This document shows positions 26,251-35,022 of a DNA stretch of 64,000 nucleotides, in pieces. Position 1 is the first letter of the stretch; the number at the start of each line of letters is the position of its first letter. Under the pieces are notes generated by a model that made no database searches, was not told the origin of the DNA, and worked only from the letters and a program-made list of their open reading frames with translations. This DNA comes from an uncultured Tateyamaria sp. (GTDB lineage: Bacteria > Pseudomonadota > Alphaproteobacteria > Rhodobacterales > Rhodobacteraceae), in NCBI RefSeq assembly GCF_947488715.1, contig NZ_CANLAG010000008.1, positions 79,279-143,278 on the forward strand. Reading direction: 5' to 3'. The position numbers and the translations under genes are program-made.

Positions 26251-27543
26251 ATGACTGCTGCCCCCCTTCCTGCCCTGGATGATATGCGCGTGGCCGTGAT
26301 CGGGCTGGGCTATGTCGGGCTGCCGCTGGCTGTGGCCTTTGGTCACCAAAGACACACCGTGGGCTATGATCTGAACGCTGCGCGTGTGGCCGAGTTGGCC
26401 GGGGGGAATGACAGCACCGGAGAGGTCGACGACCTGAGCGGCGCGGCCCATCTGACATTCACCAGTGCGCTGGACGATATCGCGGACTGCAATGTCTACA
26501 TCGTCGCCGTGCCCACGCCGATCGACAACCAGCGCCAGCCGAACCTTGGGCCGTTGCTGTCCGCATCGCGGGCGATTGGGCAGGTGATCAAGCGGGGTGA
26601 CATCGTCATCTACGAGAGCACCGTTTATCCGGGTGCTACCGAAGACGATTGTTTGCCGCTGGTCGAGGCGGGATCGGGTCTGGTGCTGAACACCGATTTT
26701 TACGCGGGCTACAGCCCGGAGCGGATCAATCCGGGCGATAAGGAACGGCCACTGACCAAGATCTGCAAAGTCACGTCGGGATCGACCCCGGAGGCAGGCG
26801 CGGTCATTGACGCGCTATATCGCACGATCATCACGGCGGGCACGCATCTGGCCCCATCCATCCGCGTGGCCGAGGCGTCGAAGGTGATCGAGAACACGCA
26901 ACGGGACGTGTCCATTGCGCTGATCAACGAGTTGTCGATCATCTTTTCGCATCTGGGGCTGGATACTGCCGCGGTGCTCGACGCGGCGGCGACCAAGTGG
27001 AATTTCAACCGCCTTTCGCCGGGATTGGTCGGCGGGCACTGCATCGGCGTTGACCCGTATTACCTCGTGCACAAGTCGATCAGTGCGGGGCATATCCCCG
27101 ACATCATACGCATGGCGCGCGAGATCAACGACGGGATGGCGCGGCACGCGGTGTCGCTGTTGATCAAGGCGATGATCCGACGTGAGGCGCGCGTGCATGG
27201 AGGGCGGATTCTGTTGCTGGGGATCACGTTCAAACAGAATTGCGCCGACATTCGCAACACCAAGGTCGTCGACATGCTGGGCGAACTGGACAGCTATGGC
27301 CTGACCGTGGACCTGCACGATCCGTGGGCGGATGCGGACGAAGTGCGCGCGGTGCATGGCATTGACCTGTTGCCGGACATGCCCGTGGCGCAGGGGGCAT
27401 ATGATGCCGTTATCCTCGCGGTGTCGCATGACAATCTGGTCGCGCTTGGGGCAGATGGTTTGCGGGCGCAATTGACAGAGAACGGTGTCTTTTTCGACAT
27501 GAAGGCCGTTTTTGATCAGGACCAAAGTGATTTGCGTCTGTGA
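26251..27543 (+). CDS. Nucleotide-sugar dehydrogenase (UDP-GlcNAc/GalNAc 6-dehydrogenase, TviB/WbpA type)
   Basis: A 430-residue UDP-sugar dehydrogenase. The NAD motif is GLGYVGLPLAVAFGHQRHTV; the central domain has TDFYAGYSPERINPGDKE, and the catalytic cysteine is in VGGHCIGVDPYYLVHKS. GHCIGVDPYYL and SPERINPGD are typical of the Vi-antigen TviB/WbpA branch that makes UDP-N-acetylhexosaminuronic acids. A GTG nine bases upstream is possible; the ATG at 26251 is preferred. No other surface-glycan gene adjoins it here, so it is a lone biosynthetic gene among catabolic ones. Confidence 0.9.
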   Translation: MTAAPLPALDDMRVAVIGLGYVGLPLAVAFGHQRHTVGYDLNAARVAELAGGNDSTGEVDDLSGAAHLTFTSALDDIADCNVYIVAVPTPIDNQRQPNLGPLLSASRAIGQVIKRGDIVIYESTVYPGATEDDCLPLVEAGSGLVLNTDFYAGYSPERINPGDKERPLTKICKVTSGSTPEAGAVIDALYRTIITAGTHLAPSIRVAEASKVIENTQRDVSIALINELSIIFSHLGLDTAAVLDAAATKWNFNRLSPGLVGGHCIGVDPYYLVHKSISAGHIPDIIRMAREINDGMARHAVSLLIKAMIRREARVHGGRILLLGITFKQNCADIRNTKVVDMLGELDSYGLTVDLHDPWADADEVRAVHGIDLLPDMPVAQGAYDAVILAVSHDNLVALGADGLRAQLTENGVFFDMKAVFDQDQSDLRL

Positions 27544-27627
27544 CAGGGTCAAAGGGCTGAAATTGTGATGTGATTTCTGATGCCGCATGTGTCAGTTTCG
27601 GCGGACACATCAATTCAGGACGCCTTC

Positions 27628-29238
27628 ATGACACCACACGTCGTTGCCCAACTTTCTGCCCTTCCGGACCGAAGCCCGGCCTATGCCATTGTTGGCGAAG
27701 TCGATCTGGTGGTTGTCCGGTTTGATGACGACATATCGGTGTTCTACGGACGGTGTCTGCACCGCGGGGCGCTGATGTCGGACGGGTTTGTGCGCGGCGA
27801 TAACCTGATCTGTGGGGTGCATGACTGGGACTACCGCCTCGACAGCGGGGTCAGCGAATACGCCAATGACGAGGCGCTGCCCAAGTTCAAAAGCTGGTTG
27901 GATGGCGGTGACATCTGTGTCGATGCGGACGAAATCAATGCGTGGGGCCACGCCAACCCTCAACCGTTCAACCGCGATGATTACCTGGGTCTTTATGCCG
28001 ACACGGCGCATGGCACCGAGGAGGAACCCTATGCCGGGTTGATCCGGCAATACGCCCGCGACGGGTTGTCCAAGACGGGCCACCACGGTGCGGTCGATGC
28101 GATGGGCGTGCCGCGCGTGCAACTGCCCGATTGGGATGACATTCAGCTGCTGACCGCGCAGCTGCACAAGCCGCCGCTCTTGGACGACGATCCGGTCGGG
28201 ACAGAAGTGGTGATTGGCCCCAACGCGCAGAAACCGCTAAAGCTGGATATCCCGTTGTTCGTGTCCGACATGTCCTATGGCGCGCTGTCGGAGCCGGCCA
28301 AGATCGCGCTGGCGCGGGGCGCCGAACTGGCCGGGACGGGCATCTGTTCGGGCGAGGGCGGGATGCTGCCCGAAGAGCAGGAGGCGAACTCGCGCTACTT
28401 CTACGAACTGGCGTCGGCGCGGTTCGGGTTTTCTTGGGACAAGGTACAGAAGTGCCAGGCGTTCCATTTCAAAGGCGGACAAGGGGCCAAGACGGGCACG
28501 GGCGGGCACCTGCCCGGCAACAAGGTGCATGGCAAGATTGCCGACGTCCGAGGGCTGGACGAGGGCGAAGATGCGATTTCACCGTCGCGGTTCCCGGACT
28601 GGACGGACACCGCACAGATCAAGGATTTCGCGGACGAGGTGCGGGATCGGACAGGGGGTATTCCTGTCGGGTACAAGCTGTCGGCCCAGCATATTGAGAA
28701 AGACATCGACGCGGCCCTTGAGGTCGGCGTCGACTACATCATTCTGGACGGACGTGGCGGGGGAACCGGCGCGGCCCCGATCATCTTCCGCGACAATATC
28801 TCGGTGCCGACGATCCCCGCGCTGGCCCGCGCCCGCGCGCATCTGGACCGGTTGGAGCGGCACGACGTGTCGCTGGTGATCACCGGCGGGTTGCGCAAAC
28901 CGGCGGATTTCATCAAGGCGCTGGCGCTGGGTGCGGATGCGGTGGCATTGTCGAACTCGGCCATGCAGGCCATTGGCTGCATCGCGATGCGGGCGTGTCA
29001 TACCAACAATTGCCCCGTGGGCATCGCCAGCCAGAAACCGCATCTGGTCAATCGGCTGGTGGTCGAGAAATCTGCGCGGCAACTGGCCAACTTCTTTGAG
29101 GCGTCGACCGAGCTGATGCAGGTGATGGCGCGGGCCTGTGGCCACGATCACCTGTCGAAATTCAATATCGATGACCTGACCACGTGGAAAAAGGACATGT
29201 CCGAAATCTCGGGTGTCCCGTTTGGAGGTGTAGCATGA
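27628..29238 (+). CDS. Rieske [2Fe-2S] domain fused to an FMN-binding glutamate-synthase-like domain
   Basis: A 536-residue fusion. Residues about 4-100 form a Rieske domain with C43-x-H45 and C62-x-x-H65 (CLH, CGVH). Residues about 160-530 are a GltB-type FMN barrel: FVSDMSYGALSEPAK, HFKGGQGAKTGTGGHLP, GRGGGTGAAP and the 3Fe-4S cysteine set CIAMRACHTNNCPVGIA. No amidotransferase domain is present. An ATG at 27580 is also possible; 27628 has a better site (tcagga). Its TGA overlaps the next gene. Family knowledge points to an electron-fed amidotransferase-like or N-methylglutamate-synthase-like redox reaction; the actual reaction is unknown. Confidence 0.85.
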   Translation: MTPHVVAQLSALPDRSPAYAIVGEVDLVVVRFDDDISVFYGRCLHRGALMSDGFVRGDNLICGVHDWDYRLDSGVSEYANDEALPKFKSWLDGGDICVDADEINAWGHANPQPFNRDDYLGLYADTAHGTEEEPYAGLIRQYARDGLSKTGHHGAVDAMGVPRVQLPDWDDIQLLTAQLHKPPLLDDDPVGTEVVIGPNAQKPLKLDIPLFVSDMSYGALSEPAKIALARGAELAGTGICSGEGGMLPEEQEANSRYFYELASARFGFSWDKVQKCQAFHFKGGQGAKTGTGGHLPGNKVHGKIADVRGLDEGEDAISPSRFPDWTDTAQIKDFADEVRDRTGGIPVGYKLSAQHIEKDIDAALEVGVDYIILDGRGGGTGAAPIIFRDNISVPTIPALARARAHLDRLERHDVSLVITGGLRKPADFIKALALGADAVALSNSAMQAIGCIAMRACHTNNCPVGIASQKPHLVNRLVVEKSARQLANFFEASTELMQVMARACGHDHLSKFNIDDLTTWKKDMSEISGVPFGGVA

Positions 29239-31208
29239 CCGATCAACTCGACTGGATCCGCGTGGGTCAAACCGGCGACCTGCCCGAAGGCCGCGTGAAA
29301 ACCGTGACGGCGCGTACTGTGTCCATCTGTCTGTCGCATTTCGACGGGCAATGGGCTGCGATGGACAACCACTGCCCGCACCAGCGTGGACCCTTGGGCG
29401 AGGGGTCGATCGAAGTTGGCGAAGAAGGCAAATGCTGGATCCGTTGCCCGTGGCACGGCTGGGATTTTGATCCGCTGACAGGGGCGCCTCCGGGCGGGCA
29501 TGAGGATACGGGTCAGAAGATCTATCCGCTCAAGATCGAGGGCGACGAGATTTTTGTGGGCCTTGAGCCCGAGCCGCCGCATGAGCGCACCGTGTCCGAC
29601 CAGATGGCCGAGAGCATGGTGAACTGGGGCATCAAGCACGTGTTCGGCATGGTCGGCCACTCGAACCTCGGCCTGGCGGATGCGATCCGTATGCGGGTCG
29701 AGGCGGGCGAGATGAAGTATGTGGGCATCCGGCACGAAGGGGCCGCCGCCTTTGCCGCATCGGCCTATGGCAAGCTGACGGGGCATCCCGCGGGCTGTCT
29801 GACCATTGCGGGGCCGGGGGCGACCAACCTGCTCACCGGACTCTGGGATGCCAAGGTGGACCGCGCGCCGGTGCTGGCGCTGACCGGGCAGGTACAAACG
29901 CAGGTCTTTGGCCCCGGTGCGTTCCAGGACATCGATCTGGCGTCGGCCTTTGATGCGGTCAGCCGATTCAGCCAGACGGTGCTGAGCACGTCGAAACATT
30001 CTGAACTGGTGTCGCTGGCGATGAAGAACGCGCTGGTCGAGCGAGACGTGTCGCACCTGATCTTTCCTGATGACATGCAGACCAACGCGTCGGACGCGCC
30101 CGCATCGGCGCCGGATGGGCGTATGGGCCGCGCGGTGGTCAAGCCGTCGGACGATGATGTTGCCGATGCGCTCAAGATGCTGAACGGGGCCAAGCGGCCT
30201 ATTCTGGTGATCGGCCACGGCGCTTGGGATCATATGGAGGCCATCGAGAAACTGGCCGTGGATCTGGGCGCGCCCGTGCTGACCACGTTCAAGGGCAAGG
30301 GGCTGATCGCGGATGATCACCCCAACGCCGCCGGTGTGCTGGGCCGTTCCGGTACGCCGATTGCGTCGTGGTTCATGAACGAGGCGGACCTGATCCTGAC
30401 CCTTGGCACGTCGTTCTCAAACCACACAGGGATCGAGCCATCCAAGCCGATCATCCAGGTGGATTTTGAACGGATGCAACTGGGCAAGTTCCACCCCGTC
30501 GACCTGCCCATCTGGGCCGAGATCGGCGCGTTCTGCGATGCGATCAAGGGCGGGTTGTCCCGACCCGCCGATGCGCCAGACCAAATCGCCGAACTGGCGG
30601 GCCGCTGGGACATCTGGCGGCGCGAGAAACGCTCCCGCATGGAGGAGGAAACGGCCAAGGGCATCCACGCCTTTGCCATCTTTGACGCGCTCAGCCGCGT
30701 GGCTCCGGCGGATGCGATCATCGCTGTGGACGTGGGCAATAACACCTACTCCTTTGGCCGCTATTTCGAAACCAAGGGCCAGCGCGTGCTGATGTCAGGA
30801 TATCTCGGATCCATTGGTTTCGGCCTGCCTGCGGCCATGGGTGCGTGGGCGGCGACACAGGATTTCGACTGGCTCAAGGGCCGCAAGATCATCTCGATCT
30901 CGGGTGACGGTGGCTTTGGTCAATACGCGATGGAACTGACCACGGCTGTCAAATACGGCATGGATATCACCCATGTCCTCTTGCACAACGGCGAGCTGGG
31001 CAAGATCACCAAAGAGCAGAAATCCGGCGAATGGCCGGTGTGGGAAACGTCCCTGCACAACCCGTCCTTTGCCGCCTTTGCCAAGATTTGCGGCGCGCAT
31101 GGGGAAAAGGTCGTGTCGTCGGATGCGATCCAAGCCGCGTTGCAAAAAGCGTTGGACGTCGATGGCCCGGCGCTTGTCGAAATCATGACAGATGCAGAGC
31201 TGGTGTAG
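29235..31208 (+). CDS. Rieske [2Fe-2S] domain fused to a ThDP-dependent (pyruvate oxidase/acetolactate synthase-like) enzyme
   Basis: A 657-residue fusion. The Rieske domain (about 5-105) has C47-x-H49 and C71-x-x-H74 (CPH, CPWHGWDF). The ThDP enzyme follows: VSDQMAESMVNWGIKHVFGM, catalytic Glu in IRHEGAAAFAASAYGKLTG, AGPGATNLLTGLWDAK, a central domain, and the Mg/ThDP motif SGDGGFGQYAME ending HNGELGKI. The start at 29235 is in ATGA overlap with the Rieske-GltB gene, so the two products are probably made in equal amounts and work together, perhaps passing electrons between FeS, FMN and ThDP centres. No characterised pathway is recognised. Confidence 0.85.
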   Translation: MTDQLDWIRVGQTGDLPEGRVKTVTARTVSICLSHFDGQWAAMDNHCPHQRGPLGEGSIEVGEEGKCWIRCPWHGWDFDPLTGAPPGGHEDTGQKIYPLKIEGDEIFVGLEPEPPHERTVSDQMAESMVNWGIKHVFGMVGHSNLGLADAIRMRVEAGEMKYVGIRHEGAAAFAASAYGKLTGHPAGCLTIAGPGATNLLTGLWDAKVDRAPVLALTGQVQTQVFGPGAFQDIDLASAFDAVSRFSQTVLSTSKHSELVSLAMKNALVERDVSHLIFPDDMQTNASDAPASAPDGRMGRAVVKPSDDDVADALKMLNGAKRPILVIGHGAWDHMEAIEKLAVDLGAPVLTTFKGKGLIADDHPNAAGVLGRSGTPIASWFMNEADLILTLGTSFSNHTGIEPSKPIIQVDFERMQLGKFHPVDLPIWAEIGAFCDAIKGGLSRPADAPDQIAELAGRWDIWRREKRSRMEEETAKGIHAFAIFDALSRVAPADAIIAVDVGNNTYSFGRYFETKGQRVLMSGYLGSIGFGLPAAMGAWAATQDFDWLKGRKIISISGDGGFGQYAMELTTAVKYGMDITHVLLHNGELGKITKEQKSGEWPVWETSLHNPSFAAFAKICGAHGEKVVSSDAIQAALQKALDVDGPALVEIMTDAELV

Positions 31209-31238
31209 GGTGCGCATTCACTGCGCACCTCTGTGATC

Positions 31239-32006
31239 TCAACCGGTGCGCCCGTCAAAGGTGCGCACCGCGATCCCTTCGGCCTCGAGCGTGCGGCGGA
31301 CGCTTGCGGCGATGTCCACGGCCTCAGGGGTGTCGCCGTGACAGCAGATGCTGTCGATGGGCGTGTCGATCCGGGTGCCGTCTTCGGTGATGATCGCCTG
31401 TGCCTTGACCATTTCGACCATCCGTTTGCCTGCAAGTTCCGCGTCGTGGATGACCGCGCCCGGCAACCGACGATCCACAAGGGTTGCATCAGAGTTATAG
31501 GCCCGGTCGGCAAAAATCTCGCAGGCAAATGCCGCGCCAAGGCTGCGTGCCGCACGTTCCTGTGCCGTGGCGGCCAACACCATCAGGATCGCGCCGGGAT
31601 GTGCAGATAGCGCGGCTTCGTAGCAGGCGCGCGCCATCTCTTCGTTTTCCGAGGTCATGTTGCCAAGAGCACCGTGCAGCTTGATATGCCGGACCTCGGC
31701 ACCCAGCGCACGGGCCATCCCCAGTGTGGCGCCAACCTGGCATCGGATCGAGTTTTGCAGTGACGCAATCGGCATGTCGATCCGGCGACGGCCAAAGCCC
31801 TGGATGTCCGCAAAACCGGGATGCGACCCGACGCCGACACCGTTTTCGATTGCCATCGACATGGTGCTCGCCATCACGTCGGGGTCCCCGGCATGCGCAC
31901 CACAAGCAATATTCGCGGACGTCACCGTTTTGAGCAACGCCGCGTCATCCCCCATCTTCCAGGGGCCAAAGCTTTCGCCCATATCCGCGTTCAGATCGAC
32001 CTGCAT
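31239..32006 (-). CDS. pxpA: 5-oxoprolinase subunit PxpA (LamB/YcsF family)
   Basis: A 255-residue LamB/YcsF protein. MQVDLNADMGESFGPW is the family N-terminus, followed by TSANIACGAHAGDP, GVGSHPGFADIQGFGRR, HIKLHGALGNM and CHGDTPEAVDIA. The start at 32006 follows gaaggatgaacat and matches the family; a 17-residue extension overlaps pxpC. With PxpB and PxpC it hydrolyses 5-oxoproline to glutamate using ATP. Confidence 0.95.
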   Translation of the reverse strand: MQVDLNADMGESFGPWKMGDDAALLKTVTSANIACGAHAGDPDVMASTMSMAIENGVGVGSHPGFADIQGFGRRRIDMPIASLQNSIRCQVGATLGMARALGAEVRHIKLHGALGNMTSENEEMARACYEAALSAHPGAILMVLAATAQERAARSLGAAFACEIFADRAYNSDATLVDRRLPGAVIHDAELAGKRMVEMVKAQAIITEDGTRIDTPIDSICCHGDTPEAVDIAASVRRTLEAEGIAVRTFDGRTG

Positions 32007-32010
32007 ATGT

Positions 32011-33033
32011 TCATCCTTCGTCAAGTGGCGCGTCAGCGGCGGATACAACACCGCCAATCAATTGATAGGACAGCAAATCCTGCATCGTGGCAGGATCCCG
32101 GACCAAAGGTGCAACCTGTTGCGACAGCTTGCGTTCCTCGGCGGTGGCGCGGGCCTGTTGTGCGGCCCCTTCCTCAAGCGTCAGGAAGGTAAATCGAATT
32201 TCAGCACCCGCGGGTGCCTGCGCGATGCGGGGCAAATCACAGGGCAATACCGTTCCGATGCGTGGATAACCCCCGGTGGTCTGGCTTTCGGCCATCAAGA
32301 CAAACGGGGTGCCGTCGCCAGTGACCTGAATGTCGCCCGGCACAATCACTTCGCTGACGATGCTGAGCGCCTTGGGGTTAGAGAACCCTTCGCCGTCGCT
32401 GTCCATGCGCACGCCCTGGCGATTGGCGCGCGGGTCTCTGCGGAACGTAGTGTCTTCGAACCGCGCGCGGATGGCGGGGTCAAAGTCCTCGGTTTGCATG
32501 CTGGGTACAATGCGCACCGTCCCGCCGGTGAACCGTGCATCGGGCGTCAAAGTCATGCCGGTGTCCCGGCCCTTGTCTGCGCCAATGGCGAGCGTGTTAC
32601 CTGTGCTGACAAGAGCGCCCAGGCCGACCGATTGATGCGTTGCACGTGACCCCAGCGCGGCATCCGTCGCGAACCCGCCGCCGACATGCAGGTATCCATA
32701 GGTCCCCGACCGCGTTGGCCCGATCACCAGTTTCGCACCTTTTGGCACCAAGTGGCTTGCGTTCCAGGCTGCCGTCTCGCCGTCAATTTGCGCGGTCATC
32801 ACAGCCCCGGTCAGGGCGATGCGGATGTCCTCGGTGGCTTCGAACGTGCCGCCGGTCCCGACCATTTCCAGAACGGCACACTCGACGCTCTGGCGCAACA
32901 GGGCCGCCCCCTCGTGAACGGCGCGCAGATCGGCGGCCCCTCCTTGGGTCAGGCCCATAGCGAGGTAACCGGGACGACCAAGATCCTGTACCGCGACGCC
33001 CGGACCCGCGTGATGTACGATCAGCGCCCTCAT
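32011..33033 (-). CDS. pxpC: 5-oxoprolinase subunit PxpC (biotin-dependent carboxyltransferase family)
   Basis: A 340-residue KipA/PxpC protein: VHHAGPGVAVQDLGRPGYLA at the N-terminus, TRSGTYGYLHVGGGF in the middle, and SQTTGGYPRIGTVLPCDLPR, the conserved C-terminal motif. It overlaps PxpB by four bases and precedes PxpA. It forms the catalytic complex with PxpB. Confidence 0.94.
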   Translation of the reverse strand: MRALIVHHAGPGVAVQDLGRPGYLAMGLTQGGAADLRAVHEGAALLRQSVECAVLEMVGTGGTFEATEDIRIALTGAVMTAQIDGETAAWNASHLVPKGAKLVIGPTRSGTYGYLHVGGGFATDAALGSRATHQSVGLGALVSTGNTLAIGADKGRDTGMTLTPDARFTGGTVRIVPSMQTEDFDPAIRARFEDTTFRRDPRANRQGVRMDSDGEGFSNPKALSIVSEVIVPGDIQVTGDGTPFVLMAESQTTGGYPRIGTVLPCDLPRIAQAPAGAEIRFTFLTLEEGAAQQARATAEERKLSQQVAPLVRDPATMQDLLSYQLIGGVVSAADAPLDEG

Positions 33034-33776
33034 GCCAGCACCTCTTGCACAGCACCGCCCGCACCGTCGCTATTGTGCGCCTCGATCCGGGCCAGTTCAG
33101 CTTCGGACACATCGGTGAACTGGATTTCGTCACCGGGGGAGAGCGGAAAAGGGGTCGCGCCGTTAGGCCGGAAACAGGCGAATGCGGTCTGGCCAACATG
33201 GCGCCACCCGGTTGGCGTATCTTTGGCAAAGAGGCAAACCTGGCGCACAGCGGCAACGAGCGCACCAGCCGGTACGTTGGGGGTTAGCCCGACTTGGCGC
33301 GGAATGTTCCACGCCTCGCCCAATGTTCCAAGGTACGGTTGACCCGGCGCAAAACCAAGCGTCAGAACCCGCAGTCGCGCCGCTGTCAAATCGGCCAGCG
33401 CCTGCGCTTCGTCCAGTCCGGCGGCCTCTGCGGCTTCGGCCAGTTGCGGCGCGCGGCTGCCACCAAAGGCGGCGGGAATGGTCCACAGCGAGCGACCGGC
33501 GGGCAAGGGCGCATTGCTCCAGTCCTGACCGGCCAACATGTCCGCCAGTTGATCACGTATGCCGTCAAACCGATGCTCTGCCAGATCGACGCGAAAGAAC
33601 GCGGATACCAACGTGCTGCTGCTTTCCGTCACCTCGGTCCAACCCTGATCATCAACAGCGCCGCGGAATGCGATGGCGGCACGATTGGCCGCGTCCGTTG
33701 CCCGTTCACCAAAGGTGACAAGCACGCCATTCAGCCCAACGGACTGGATCTTGGGGGTGTAGGTTGGGTTAGTCAT
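33030..33776 (-). CDS. pxpB: 5-oxoprolinase subunit PxpB (KipI family)
   Basis: A 248-residue KipI/PxpB protein. LTLGFAPGQPYLGTLGE and the Pro-rich RQVGLTPNVPAGALVAA correspond to the family's conserved motifs, and CLFAKDTPTGWRHVGQT is the C-terminal signature. First gene of the pxpBCA operon. The 39-bp gap to the YcaQ-like gene upstream suggests the operon may extend further upstream. Confidence 0.92.
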   Translation of the reverse strand: MTNPTYTPKIQSVGLNGVLVTFGERATDAANRAAIAFRGAVDDQGWTEVTESSSTLVSAFFRVDLAEHRFDGIRDQLADMLAGQDWSNAPLPAGRSLWTIPAAFGGSRAPQLAEAAEAAGLDEAQALADLTAARLRVLTLGFAPGQPYLGTLGEAWNIPRQVGLTPNVPAGALVAAVRQVCLFAKDTPTGWRHVGQTAFACFRPNGATPFPLSPGDEIQFTDVSEAELARIEAHNSDGAGGAVQEVLA

Positions 33777-33815
33777 GCGCGCAGCCTAGCGTTTCTTTTG
33801 CCGGGTGCAATCGGA

Positions 33816-35018
33816 CTAAACCGGTGTGCGCAACCAATTGTCGTCAAAGGCTGTTTGCGTGACCCCGGCCAATCGCTTCACCCGCTCCAACTCGACTTCC
33901 AACGCGGCTTGCCGTCTTTTGCCCCATCGCACTTTGTGTTCCGGCCAGAGCGCGCGGACCCGCAGAGTGTCTTCGTTGCGGAACGCTTTCATGTCGATCC
34001 GTCCAACCAGTCGGTCGCCTTCCATCAGTGGAAAGACATAGTACCCATAGGTGCGTTTCGGCTCGGGGACAAAAATCTCGATACGGTATGCGAACCCAAA
34101 GAGCCGTTCCGCCCGTTTCCGGTCGCGCAGTGCAGGATCAAAGGGGCTGAGAACACGCAGACGGCTGGTTGGTGCAATGTGCAGCGCGGGATCATCCGGC
34201 AAGTTCGGCCACGCAAAGGCAGGGCGCACTGACCCATCCACCCCAGTGATGCCCACCTGAATGATACGCCCTTGATCAAGGGCCGCAGTGCACCACGCCT
34301 TCGCCTCTGCTGGTGAAATATGGTCCCAGAATGCGGCAAGCTCTCCGTGGGTGGCAGAACCCAAACGGTCAAGCGCCTCGCGGCAGCACCAGTCGATGCT
34401 TTCTTCGGTGTCGGGTGCATTGCCTTGGGTCGTGCGGTCCAGCACCCGCTCTGTCAGGTCATAGTATTTCTGAAACCCTTCGCGGCGGACCACCTGCAAC
34501 GCGCCGCTGCGCCACAGATACTCCAGTGCGGTTTTCGAGGGATGCCAGTCCCACCATCCGCCCGAGCCGCGCTTTTCGCCTTCGCCCACATCGCCGGAAC
34601 AACAGGGGCCATGATCGCGAATTTGGTCCAGAACGGGTTGGAATTTGGCCTCGAACCCTTCCCGCCGCCATTCTGACCATTTCTCGCGCAGACGTGCGGC
34701 ATCCCGTTCGCGGCGCAAATGCCAATAGGGGTAGAATTTGAGCGGAACTATCGCGGCATCATGGGTCCAGTGTTCGAACAGGCCCCGGTCATGTTCATAG
34801 AGCCGTTTGAGCGCCTTGGGTCGGTAACGCGGCCTGCGCGAGAACAGGATCATGTCATGCGCGCGCGCCACTGTGTTGATGCTGTCCAGTTGGACAAAAC
34901 CCAACCGCTCAATCAGGTCCAGCAGTGCGCCACCGTTTGCGGGTCCCTGTGGCGTTTCCGACAAGGCGTGCCGATCCAGAAACACGCGCCGCGCGGCTTG
35001 GTTCGACAGGATGAACAT
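33816..35018 (-). CDS. Winged-helix YcaQ/AlkX-family DNA glycosylase-like protein
   Basis: A 400-residue HTH_42 (YcaQ) family protein. The start at 35018 gives MFILSNQAARRVFLDRHAL, the usual N-terminal helix; the longer frame would overlap the lacI-type gene. The catalytic Gln-x-Asp motif is seen in FVQLDSINTVARAHD. LFEHWTHDAAIVPLKFYPYW and YGYYVFPLMEGDRLVGRID match the family. Members unhook interstrand crosslinks and remove bulky alkylpurines, so this is a stand-alone DNA repair gene within a metabolic region. Confidence 0.87.
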   Translation of the reverse strand: MFILSNQAARRVFLDRHALSETPQGPANGGALLDLIERLGFVQLDSINTVARAHDMILFSRRPRYRPKALKRLYEHDRGLFEHWTHDAAIVPLKFYPYWHLRRERDAARLREKWSEWRREGFEAKFQPVLDQIRDHGPCCSGDVGEGEKRGSGGWWDWHPSKTALEYLWRSGALQVVRREGFQKYYDLTERVLDRTTQGNAPDTEESIDWCCREALDRLGSATHGELAAFWDHISPAEAKAWCTAALDQGRIIQVGITGVDGSVRPAFAWPNLPDDPALHIAPTSRLRVLSPFDPALRDRKRAERLFGFAYRIEIFVPEPKRTYGYYVFPLMEGDRLVGRIDMKAFRNEDTLRVRALWPEHKVRWGKRRQAALEVELERVKRLAGVTQTAFDDNWLRTPV

Positions 35019-35022
35019 CGGC

